A stretch of DNA of 5,207 bases from Bacteroidales bacterium (GTDB lineage Bacteria > Bacteroidota > Bacteroidia > Bacteroidales > UBA932), in NCBI GenBank assembly GCA_016283985.1, contig JAEENZ010000185.1:1-5207 (forward strand), read 5' to 3'. The notes beneath the pieces are model-generated. The model ran no database searches. It saw only the letters and a list, made by a program, of their open reading frames with translations, and was not told where the DNA came from. The position numbers and the translations under genes are program-made. Position 1 is the first letter of the stretch; every line of letters starts with the position of its first letter. Of this stretch, positions 1 through 5,046 are shown piece by piece.

Positions 1-183
1 GATGTTCAGGAACTGGATCATGAACACCTTCCACGTGGGCATCGGGATGAAATCCACCCCGTCCGCCTTGCTGACGGCCGGCGTCACCCGGTTTGGATCC
101 GGCCCGAAGACCTTGTCTACGAATTTTCCGTAAAGCGTGTAACCCAGGATCAGGGCGAGGATGCAAAGAAGGAATGAAATCAT
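1..183 (-). CDS. cstA: CstA family carbon starvation / peptide or pyruvate transporter, N-terminal part (runs off left edge)
   Basis: Read on the minus strand from ATG at 183-181, there are 61 uninterrupted codons to the window edge. The protein begins with a hydrophobic membrane segment (MISFLLCILALILGYTLYGK, residues 1-20). It continues with FVDKVFGPDP, TPA (residues 34-36) and GVDFIPMPTWKVF (about 42-54), then MIQFLNI. This order (TM1, FGPDP, TPA, GVDF-PMPTWKVF-QFLNI) is the N-terminal signature of CstA-type inner-membrane transporters, which take up peptides or pyruvate during carbon limitation in characterised bacteria. Only about a tenth of a CstA protein is present. The gene is divergent from the lipoprotein gene. 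No Shine-Dalgarno is visible. A TACCTTTACG promoter-like element sits only 4 nt before the ATG, so the mRNA may be leaderless or nearly so (inference). The substrate cannot be told from this fragment. Confidence 0.88.
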   Translation of the reverse strand, partial: MISFLLCILALILGYTLYGKFVDKVFGPDPNRVTPAVSKADGVDFIPMPTWKVFMIQFLNI

Positions 184-184
184 A

Positions 185-197
185 GCGTAAAGGTAGT
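185..197 (-). promoter_or_regulatory. Candidate promoter -7 element for cstA, left arm of a 13-bp divergent inverted repeat
   Basis: On the minus strand this reads ACTACCTTTACGC and includes TACCTTTA, close to the Bacteroidetes -7 consensus TAnnTTTG. Exactly the same 13 bases occur on the plus strand at 414-426 before the lipoprotein gene. A run of seven A (minus strand, positions 206-200) lies just upstream. I see no clear TTTG -33 element at normal spacing. Placing the start site about 11 nt after the first T puts it at or next to the cstA ATG. Confidence 0.4.
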
Positions 198-227
198 GAT
201 TTTTTTAGAAATGTGGCGTTTTCCGGG

Positions 228-287
228 GGTTCGTGGTCACCACGGGCTCTTTTTGACCACGAGGGTGGTGTTTTCCAGCCACGAACC
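228..287. repeat. Nested inverted repeats in the divergent intergenic region
   Basis: Several overlapping dyads are visible. GGTTCGTGG (228-236) is complementary to CCACGAACC (279-287). CGTGGTCA (232-239) is complementary to TGACCACG (254-261). CACCAC (238-243) is complementary to GTGGTG (265-270). CGTGG-TCA-CCACG (232-244) is a hairpin by itself. The right arm, ending CACGAACC (280-287), can also pair with GATTCGTG (386-393) beyond the large palindromic repeat, with one mismatch, so alternative folds compete. The segment abuts repeat copy 1 and has no counterpart next to copy 2. No coding potential is apparent. Confidence 0.6.
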
Positions 288-386
288 GGGTAAGGTCCAA
301 TTTTAGGTGGCAGACCTTACCCACCAGAAGTGCCTGGGAGGCCGAAATGCCGGTAAGGTCCCGGGCATGAAAATGGACCTTACCCG
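286..386 (+). repeat. ~100-bp palindromic repeat, copy 1 (upstream of the lipoprotein/rSAM pair)
   Basis: This copy aligns without gaps to 2021-2121, with four mismatches by eye (291 T/G, 326 A/G, 366 C/G, 373 A/T). It carries the 9-mer GGTAAGGTC four times in alternating orientation: 289-297 (+), 313-321 (-), 352-360 (+) and 376-384 (-). The arms can form two side-by-side hairpins or one nested structure. In this copy the outer stem extends into the flanks: 280-299 pairs with 374-393 at 19 of 20 positions. Homology between the copies stops at both ends. It lies between divergent genes, upstream of the putative promoter at 414-426. It resembles REP/BIME or MITE-like elements, but I do not recognise the family. 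There is no ORF or CRISPR structure. Confidence 0.9.
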
Positions 387-413
387 ATTCGTGATAGCAT
401 ATGGATTTTTTTG

Positions 414-426
414 ACTACCTTTACGC
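414..426 (+). promoter_or_regulatory. Candidate promoter -7 element for the lipoprotein/rSAM operon, right arm of the 13-bp inverted repeat
   Basis: ACTACCTTTACGC contains TACCTTTA (417-424), near the Bacteroidetes -7 consensus TAnnTTTG. It is preceded by a run of seven T (406-412). The start site would fall near 428, giving a leader of about 29 nt to the ATG at 457. The TTACGC here (421-426) can also pair with GCGTAA at 435-440, making a small dyad across the predicted start site. The -33 element is not convincing. Confidence 0.4.
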
Positions 427-456
427 AAGATTCGGCGTAACGCGGATTTAAAGGGT

Positions 457-942
457 ATGAAACAGAAAATTAACAACTGGACAAAATTGCTCTACGGCTT
501 CCTGATGACCATTCTTGGGTTCTCGGGATGCAACATTATCGAGTTCGGCCGTGTTGAATATGGTCAACCCCATGCAGAATTCAAAATTGCCGGTGAAGTA
601 AAATCGCATGACGGAACGCCCCTGAAGGGCATTCGCGTGACCATCGACCCGCAACCCAGCAATCCTGATTACAGCCGCTATTCATCCGACACTCTTTTTA
701 CAGATGCCGATGGTAAGTATTCGAAAGACAGGCTCAAATACGGCTGGCCGGATGAATTGAAAGAGGCCGAAATATCTTTCGAAGACATTGACGGGCCCGA
801 GAATGGGGGCGAATTCGAAACCGTGAAGTTGACTAGCGGAGTGTTCTCAGTCAAGCAGATCAAGAAAGGCGACGGGAATTGGAATGGAGGCGCTTATTCA
901 GTCACCGCCAACGCCACCATGTCTCCGAAAAAGAAAGACTGA
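457..942 (+). CDS. Radical SAM-associated putative lipoprotein (TIGR04134-like)
   Basis: The protein has 161 residues. Its N-terminus is a lipoprotein signal: KQK and other positive residues, a hydrophobic stretch (about 11-22), then a lipobox F22-S-G-C25, so Cys25 should be lipidated after signal peptidase II cleavage. The mature protein starts with an EYG motif (34-36). It has a carboxypeptidase-regulatory/transthyretin-like beta-sandwich: FKIAGEV (42-48), a DGTPLKGIRVTID stretch, then DTLFTDADGKY. Near the C-terminus is a GDGNWNGGAY motif (138-147) and a lysine-rich end. The start fits the signal peptide; AAAGGG at 450-455 is a possible weak ribosome site. I recognise the pairing with a downstream radical SAM/SPASM gene as a Bacteroidetes family of unknown role. 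I infer that the lipoprotein is the substrate or partner of that enzyme. The gene is visibly more A+T-rich than its neighbour. The mature protein has no cysteine other than the lipidated Cys25, so a thioether-type modification is unlikely. Confidence 0.85.
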   Translation: MKQKINNWTKLLYGFLMTILGFSGCNIIEFGRVEYGQPHAEFKIAGEVKSHDGTPLKGIRVTIDPQPSNPDYSRYSSDTLFTDADGKYSKDRLKYGWPDELKEAEISFEDIDGPENGGEFETVKLTSGVFSVKQIKKGDGNWNGGAYSVTANATMSPKKKD

Positions 943-2009
943 TGCCCGAACCCCTGTCTCTTCGCCGCAGAATCGCCCTTGACATCACCGAAAGGGTTAA
1001 GCAGAACCTTGTGCGGGAGCATCCTCTCAGGCAGTTGTTCTGGGAATGCACCCTGCGCTGCAACCTTGCCTGCCGCCACTGCGGAAGCGACTGCAGGCAG
1101 GTTTCTGCCATCAAGGACATGCCAAAGGAGGATTTCGGCCGCGTGCTGGACAGTGTTGCCGCAGTCACCGATTCCCATAAAGTGATGATCAACATCACCG
1201 GGGGCGAGCCTCTCTGCCGCCCGGACCTCGAGGCCTGCGGCCGGATGATTTACGAAAAGGAATTCCCCTGGGGCATGGTCACGAACGGCCTCGCCCTGAC
1301 TCCCCAGCGCTACGAAAAACTCCTCCGGAGTGGTCTCAGGGCGATGACCATCAGCCTGGACGGCATCGGGGAAACCCACGACTGGATGCGCGGCCACAAG
1401 GGTTCTTTCGAGAAGGCCTCGGCCGCCATCAAGATGGTGATAGATTCCGGGGAGATCGCCTTCGACGTAGTCACATGCGTGAACAGGCGCAGCTATGCGC
1501 AACTCTCTGATATAAAGGAGTTTTTAATTAGTCTCGGGCTAAAGGAATGGCGTCTTTTCACCGTTTTCCCCGTCGGGCGCGCCGCGCAGGACCCGGAACT
1601 CCAGCTATCCAACGAAGAGTTCCGCGGGCTGATGGAATTCATCAAGGCCACCCGCAAGGAGGGTCGCATCATGGCTGAATATGGCTGCGAAGGCTTCCTG
1701 GGCAACTACGAAGGCGAAGTGCGGGGGCATTTCTATGCCTGCCAGGCCGGTATTACCGTCGGGTCCGTACTCGCCGACGGCTCCATCTCCGCCTGCCCCA
1801 GCATCCGCTCCGACTTCCATCAAGGAAACATCTATCAGGATGACTTCATGGAAGTCTGGAACACCCGTTTCCAAACTTTTCGGGACCGCTCCTGGATGCG
1901 TAAAGACCAGTGTGCTGCCTGCAAAGTCTGGAAATACTGCCAGGGCAACGGCATGCACCTCCGCGATGCCGACGGCAAACTCATCCTCTGCCATTATTCG
2001 AAACTTTAG
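942..2009 (+). CDS. Radical SAM/SPASM protein paired with a lipoprotein (TIGR04133-like)
   Basis: The protein has 355 residues counted from the ATG at 942, which overlaps the lipoprotein stop as TGATG; this translational coupling is why I prefer it to the in-frame ATG at 879. The radical SAM cluster motif is C40-NLA-C44-RH-C47, inside LFWECTLRCNLACRHC. The SAM-binding GGEP motif is at 87-90 (NITGGEPL), and a SISLDG strand follows mid-protein. The C-terminal SPASM region has CQAGITVGSVLADG, then CPSI, then C-AA-C-KVWKY-C and a last Cys at 350. It should therefore bind one or two auxiliary 4Fe-4S clusters, as in peptide-modifying enzymes such as anaerobic sulfatase maturases and sactisynthases. 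It is cytoplasmic and likely acts on the lipoprotein precursor before secretion. Both the family assignment and the substrate link are from recognition plus context. The reaction is unknown. Length is normal and no defects are seen. Confidence 0.88.
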   Translation: MPEPLSLRRRIALDITERVKQNLVREHPLRQLFWECTLRCNLACRHCGSDCRQVSAIKDMPKEDFGRVLDSVAAVTDSHKVMINITGGEPLCRPDLEACGRMIYEKEFPWGMVTNGLALTPQRYEKLLRSGLRAMTISLDGIGETHDWMRGHKGSFEKASAAIKMVIDSGEIAFDVVTCVNRRSYAQLSDIKEFLISLGLKEWRLFTVFPVGRAAQDPELQLSNEEFRGLMEFIKATRKEGRIMAEYGCEGFLGNYEGEVRGHFYACQAGITVGSVLADGSISACPSIRSDFHQGNIYQDDFMEVWNTRFQTFRDRSWMRKDQCAACKVWKYCQGNGMHLRDADGKLILCHYSKL

Positions 2010-2020
2010 TTTGCCTGTTT

Positions 2021-2121
2021 CCGGGGAAGGTCCAATTTTAGGTGGCAGACCTTACCCACCGGAAGTGCCTGGGAGGCCGAAATGCCGGTAAGGTCCCGGG
2101 GATGAAATTGGACCTTACCCG
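2021..2121 (+). repeat. ~100-bp palindromic repeat, copy 2 (downstream of the rSAM gene)
   Basis: This is a direct, gap-free copy of 286-386, with a period of 1735 bp. The four GGTAAGGTC arms fall at 2024-2032 (first arm altered by T to G at 2026), 2048-2056 (-), 2087-2095 (+) and 2111-2119 (-). The change to T at 2108 makes GGTCCAATTT (2029-2038) perfectly complementary to AAATTGGACC (2105-2114), where copy 1 needs a bulge. It begins 11 nt after the radical SAM stop codon, so in the transcript it would form a strong 3' structure that could stabilise or end the message. There is no T-run after it, so it is not a classical intrinsic terminator. Confidence 0.9.
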
Positions 2122-2203
2122 CCACCCAGCCCGACAATCCCGCCACCCGGCGCGGAATCTCGCCACCCAGCCCGACAATCCCGCCACCCGGCGCGGCAAT
2201 CCC
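2121..2203 (+). repeat. Four tandem 20-21-nt repeats
   Basis: The units are 2121-2141, 2142-2161, 2162-2182 and 2183-2203. Each starts GCCACCC and most end CAATCCC. Units 1 and 3 are identical (GCCACCCAGCCCGAC...), and units 2 and 4 share GCCACCCGGCGCGG, so the array is really a doubled unit of about 41-42 nt. It abuts palindromic repeat copy 2 and runs into the promoter dyad upstream of the Hdr-like operon. There are no spacers, so it is not CRISPR. Nothing similar follows repeat copy 1. The function is unknown; expansion by slippage is likely. Confidence 0.85.
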
Positions 2204-2223
2204 AAATATTTCGTATATTTGGG
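2201..2223 (+). promoter_or_regulatory. Promoter of the Hdr-like operon embedded in a 9-bp perfect dyad
   Basis: CCCAAATAT (2201-2209) is an exact inverted copy of ATATTTGGG (2215-2223), with a TTCGT spacer. The right arm overlaps TATATTTG (2214-2221), a full match to the Bacteroidetes -7 consensus TAnnTTTG. This predicts a start near 2225 and a leader of only about 14 nt before the ATG at 2239. No good TTTG -33 box is seen in the GC-rich repeats upstream, which suggests a weak or activator-dependent promoter. The dyad could be an operator for a dimeric regulator, which I infer but cannot name. Confidence 0.55.
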
Positions 2224-2238
2224 AGTTAAACGTGTACT

Positions 2239-2949
2239 ATGGGTAAACTATACGACGAACTTGCCAAGGACTACCGATTCAAGGAGGGGCTGAAGACGTG
2301 CATCAACTGCGGCACGTGTACGGCCATATGTCCGGCCGCGGAGTTCTACAAATATGATCCGCGGAAGATCGTGGATACGGTGCAGCGAAAGGACGAGGCC
2401 GGAATCGAGGCGCTCCTGAAGAGTGAGACCATCTGGTACTGCGGGGAATGCATGTCCTGCGTGACGCGCTGCCCGAGGAACAACGGGGCAGGCCTGGTGG
2501 TCATGGCCCTGCGCAATCTCTCCACCAAGCTCGGCTACTTCACCGAATCCGAAAAAGGTCGCCAGCTTTATCCTCTCACAAAAGCACTTACCGGCAACAT
2601 CCTTAACCTGGGATACTGCGTGCATCCCGATGCCATTGTTTTCGAGGATCATCCTGAAACAGGCCCCGTGTATGAATGGGTGCTGGAGCACAAGCAGGAG
2701 GTCTTCGACCGCATGGGCGCAGCGTATGGCCGCCAGGGCGAGGGTGCCCTTCGCATCGTTCCCAAGGAAGATCTTGATGAACTCAAGGCTATCTTCGACG
2801 AAACAGGCGCCACCGAGCGCATCAATCTGGTGGAAGAGTGCTCACGCAAAAAGGCTGAGGAGATGGGCATGACCTTGGAAGAATACCGCAAATACACCTA
2901 CGAGCATTGCTCCAGGGGGCATTTCAATAATGAGGAGGAAACGCGATGA
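2239..2949 (+). CDS. HdrC-like 4Fe-4S dicluster electron-transfer protein
   Basis: The protein has 236 residues. Two ferredoxin-type cluster motifs are intact: C21-IN-C24-GT-C27-TAI-C31-P and C68-GE-C71-MS-C74-VTR-C78-P. The spacing between the motifs, with a helical linker (YKYDPRKIVDTV) and IWYCGECMSC leading into the second, is that of heterodisulfide reductase subunit C. HdrC passes electrons between the flavin subunit and the HdrB non-cubane clusters. About 150 residues follow the second motif, longer than I expect for HdrC proteins; this tail is charged, ends in acidic residues and has no further cluster motif. There is no signal peptide or membrane segment, so it is cytoplasmic. It is first in the operon, with no Shine-Dalgarno before the ATG. 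Its stop overlaps the next start as ATGA. The electron donor and acceptor are unknown. Confidence 0.88.
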   Translation: MGKLYDELAKDYRFKEGLKTCINCGTCTAICPAAEFYKYDPRKIVDTVQRKDEAGIEALLKSETIWYCGECMSCVTRCPRNNGAGLVVMALRNLSTKLGYFTESEKGRQLYPLTKALTGNILNLGYCVHPDAIVFEDHPETGPVYEWVLEHKQEVFDRMGAAYGRQGEGALRIVPKEDLDELKAIFDETGATERINLVEECSRKKAEEMGMTLEEYRKYTYEHCSRGHFNNEEETR

Positions 2950-4016
2950 TATATCAGGGTAAACAGAAAATCTGGTCCGACTACCAGAAAGAGATTCCGG
3001 ACGACCACTGGTTCTACGTGCGCAGCTGCATACGTCAGAGTTTCTTCCCGGCTTCGGAGTATTACTTCCTCAAGATCTGTCGGGACATGCTCGGGCGCGA
3101 CATCTACGAATCCGCCCATCACACCACCTGCGCGGGCATCGCGTACCACTGCGACACTATTCCCCAGGAGACAGCCATGACAGTGGTGGCGCGTCAGTTC
3201 GCGCTGATGACGGAGGCTGGCTACAAGAACCTGGTTACATCCTGCATCACATCCTTTGGGAACTATACCGAAATCCTCGAGACCTGGCGTGAATTCCCCG
3301 AGCTGGAGGCCCGCATCAGGGAAAAACTCTGGAAGGCCTGCAGGCGCGAGTTCGAAAAGCCGGAATACATCGCACACGCCAGCGATTTGGTGTATAAGTT
3401 GCGCGATGAGATAGCCGTCCGCGCCAAATACCGCCTGGTGGATGCGGAAACCGGAGAGCCCCTGAAGGTGGTGGAGCACATCGGCTGCCACTATTCAAAG
3501 ATGTTCCCTCACAAGGGCGTCGGCGGTGCGGAATATCCCTGCGTGCTCAGCGGAATGGCGGAGGCCTGGGGCGGAAAGGTCATCGACTACCCGGAGCGCA
3601 GGCACTGCTGCGGATTCGGCTTCCGGCAGTATTTCGTGAAGGCCAACCGCGGCTACAGCATGTCCAACACCCACAAGAAATTCGAGTCGATGGAACCCTA
3701 CCATCCCGATTTGATAATAACCAACTGCCCCGGATGCCCCTTCTTCCTGGACCGCTGGCAGTATGTGATCGCCGAGCAGGAGGGGAAGACCTACGGGCAG
3801 GACGGCCAGGGTATCCCTGTTCTGACATACGAAGAGATGGCCGGCCTGGTGTTAGGAGTGGATCCTTGGGACCTCGGCCTGCAGATACATCAGGTAGGGC
3901 CCGAACCCCTTCTGGACAAGATGGGCATTCTATACGACCCCGCGAAGAAGTATCTCGGCCTGGACGAAAAAGAACTCAAGAAACCAGGACTTCCGAAGGT
4001 CCTCAAATGTTTCTAA
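2946..4016 (+). CDS. HdrB-like protein with two cysteine-rich CCG domains
   Basis: The protein has 356 residues. In methanogens HdrB reduces the CoM-S-S-CoB disulfide at two non-cubane 4Fe-4S clusters, each held by a CCG domain (C, then CC, then CxxC). The C-terminal domain here is complete: C181, C221-C222-G, and C261-PG-C264. The N-terminal domain is incomplete: C28, then T61-C62-A-G where CCG is expected, and C100-IT-S103 where CxxC is expected. Two of its five ligands are therefore replaced, and it may hold an altered cluster or none. The start ATG overlaps the HdrC-like stop by 4 nt and is preceded by a strong GGAGG at 2934-2938, unusual among these genes. No transmembrane helix is apparent. 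A bacterial Hdr-like or Qmo-like role is inferred; the true disulfide or electron acceptor is not known. CoM/CoB reduction itself is not expected in this organism. Confidence 0.87.
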   Translation: MIYQGKQKIWSDYQKEIPDDHWFYVRSCIRQSFFPASEYYFLKICRDMLGRDIYESAHHTTCAGIAYHCDTIPQETAMTVVARQFALMTEAGYKNLVTSCITSFGNYTEILETWREFPELEARIREKLWKACRREFEKPEYIAHASDLVYKLRDEIAVRAKYRLVDAETGEPLKVVEHIGCHYSKMFPHKGVGGAEYPCVLSGMAEAWGGKVIDYPERRHCCGFGFRQYFVKANRGYSMSNTHKKFESMEPYHPDLIITNCPGCPFFLDRWQYVIAEQEGKTYGQDGQGIPVLTYEEMAGLVLGVDPWDLGLQIHQVGPEPLLDKMGILYDPAKKYLGLDEKELKKPGLPKVLKCF

Positions 4017-4020
4017 GCAT

Positions 4021-5046
4021 ATGAAACAGATAAACAACCCCATACTGATAGTCGGCGGCGGCATCGCCGGAATGGAGGCCGCAAAGCAGCTGAAAGCCCT
4101 CGGCCTGACACCTGTGATTGTCGAGAAGAGCAGCGCCCTCGGAGGGCACGTGGCCCAGTGGAACTGTCTGTTCCCGGATCTGACCCCGGCCCGCAAGGTG
4201 CTCGCATCCTACGAAAACGACCTGAAGGACGTGGAAGTGATGCTCGAGACCGAGATTGCATCCATCAACCGCCTGCAGAAAGGCTATTCCGTGGTGCTCA
4301 GCAACGGCCGCGCAATGCCCTGCAAGGCCGTCATCTTCGCCACCGGCTTCAAACTCTTCGAGGCCGAGAAGAAGGAGGAATATGGCTACGGCATCTACGA
4401 TCACGTGATCACCAACCGGGACCTCGAGGCCTGGTTCAACACTGGCAGCGACGATCGCGTTCCGGAGAAGCCCTCCGCCATTGGATTCGTGCACTGCGTA
4501 GGCTCCAGGGACGTCAAGGCTGGCAACACCCAGTGTTCCAAGGTCTGCTGCATCACCGCCATCAAGCAGGCCATCGAACTGAAAGAGAAGTTCCCGAACG
4601 CGGAAATCTATTGCTTCTACATGGACCTTCGCCTCTTCGGCAAGAAATACGAGGATTTCTACATCAACGCCCAGCGCGACTACGGCATCCACTTCATCCG
4701 CGGACGCGTATCCGAGGTGTCCGAGACCATCGACGGCCAGGTGCTGGTGAAGGCGGAGGATACCCTGGTGGGCAAGCCGGTGAAGGTGCGGCTGGACCTG
4801 CTGGTGCTGATGGCCGGTATCGTCTGCAACAAGGAAAACCAGGGCCTGCTGCGCGCGGTCCAGCTTCCGGTAGATGATGACGGTTTCTTCCGCAGCCGGG
4901 ACAACATCGCCTCCATCACCCAGTCCGACCGGGACGGAATCTTCTTTGCAGGCACCTGCACGGGGCCCAAGACCATCCCCGAGACGGTGGCCGAGGCCCG
5001 CAGCGCCGCGCTGAACGTGTATAACTATCTAAAGGACCGCGGATAA
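4021..5046 (+). CDS. HdrA-like FAD-dependent oxidoreductase, short form without extra 4Fe-4S domains
   Basis: The protein has 341 residues. Its N-terminus is a dinucleotide fold: ILIVGGGIAGMEAA with G12-x-G14-xx-G17, and E35 placed to bind the FAD ribose, followed by LGGH (40-43). The HdrA signatures follow: ATGF (107-110), HCVGSRD with C159, then C172-SKV-C176-C177, then YMDLRLFGKKYEDFY (200-214). A C-terminal FAD-contact motif GIFFAGTCTGPKTIPETV ends the protein. Canonical HdrA is far longer and has an N-terminal cluster domain, thioredoxin-reductase-like part and C-terminal ferredoxin domains; these are absent here, as in QmoA-type proteins. The region after LGGH lacks the cysteines seen there in HdrA. 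It probably works as the flavin hub of a complex with the flanking Fe-S proteins. It starts 4 nt after the HdrB-like stop, with no clear ribosome site. Whether it bifurcates electrons cannot be told. Confidence 0.88.
   Translation: MKQINNPILIVGGGIAGMEAAKQLKALGLTPVIVEKSSALGGHVAQWNCLFPDLTPARKVLASYENDLKDVEVMLETEIASINRLQKGYSVVLSNGRAMPCKAVIFATGFKLFEAEKKEEYGYGIYDHVITNRDLEAWFNTGSDDRVPEKPSAIGFVHCVGSRDVKAGNTQCSKVCCITAIKQAIELKEKFPNAEIYCFYMDLRLFGKKYEDFYINAQRDYGIHFIRGRVSEVSETIDGQVLVKAEDTLVGKPVKVRLDLLVLMAGIVCNKENQGLLRAVQLPVDDDGFFRSRDNIASITQSDRDGIFFAGTCTGPKTIPETVAEARSAALNVYNYLKDRG

Noticed and set aside
185..426. Complete insertion element with 13-bp terminal inverted repeats
   Set aside because: There is no target-site duplication at the outer edges and no transposase, and both arms look like promoter elements; kept only as an alternative in the findings.
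879..941. Upstream ATG extension of the radical SAM gene
   Set aside because: The added 21 residues (MEWRRLFSHRQ...) are the out-of-frame reading of the lipoprotein end. The ATG at 942 gives the usual coupled start and family-like length.
894..1502. Minus-strand open frame opposite the radical SAM gene
   Set aside because: It covers the conserved radical SAM core on the other strand and shows no motifs of its own.
2021..2121. Intrinsic terminator of the radical SAM operon
   Set aside because: The stems are strong, but no T-run follows and a copy also lies upstream of the operon, so termination is not its obvious role.
2121..2203. CRISPR array
   Set aside because: The units are contiguous with no unique spacers and only four copies.
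2042..2293. Open frame through repeat copy 2 and the tandem array
   Set aside because: It is composed of the repeats and runs into the HdrC-like gene out of frame; there is no homology or ribosome site.
4003..4692. Long minus-strand open frame opposite the HdrA-like gene
   Set aside because: It is antisense to a gene with clear FAD and HdrA motifs and has no recognisable domain; such frames are common opposite GC-rich genes.
4158..4877. Plus-strand frame rich in Arg, Gly and Pro inside the HdrA-like gene
   Set aside because: It is a frame-shifted reading of the HdrA-like gene with low-complexity composition.
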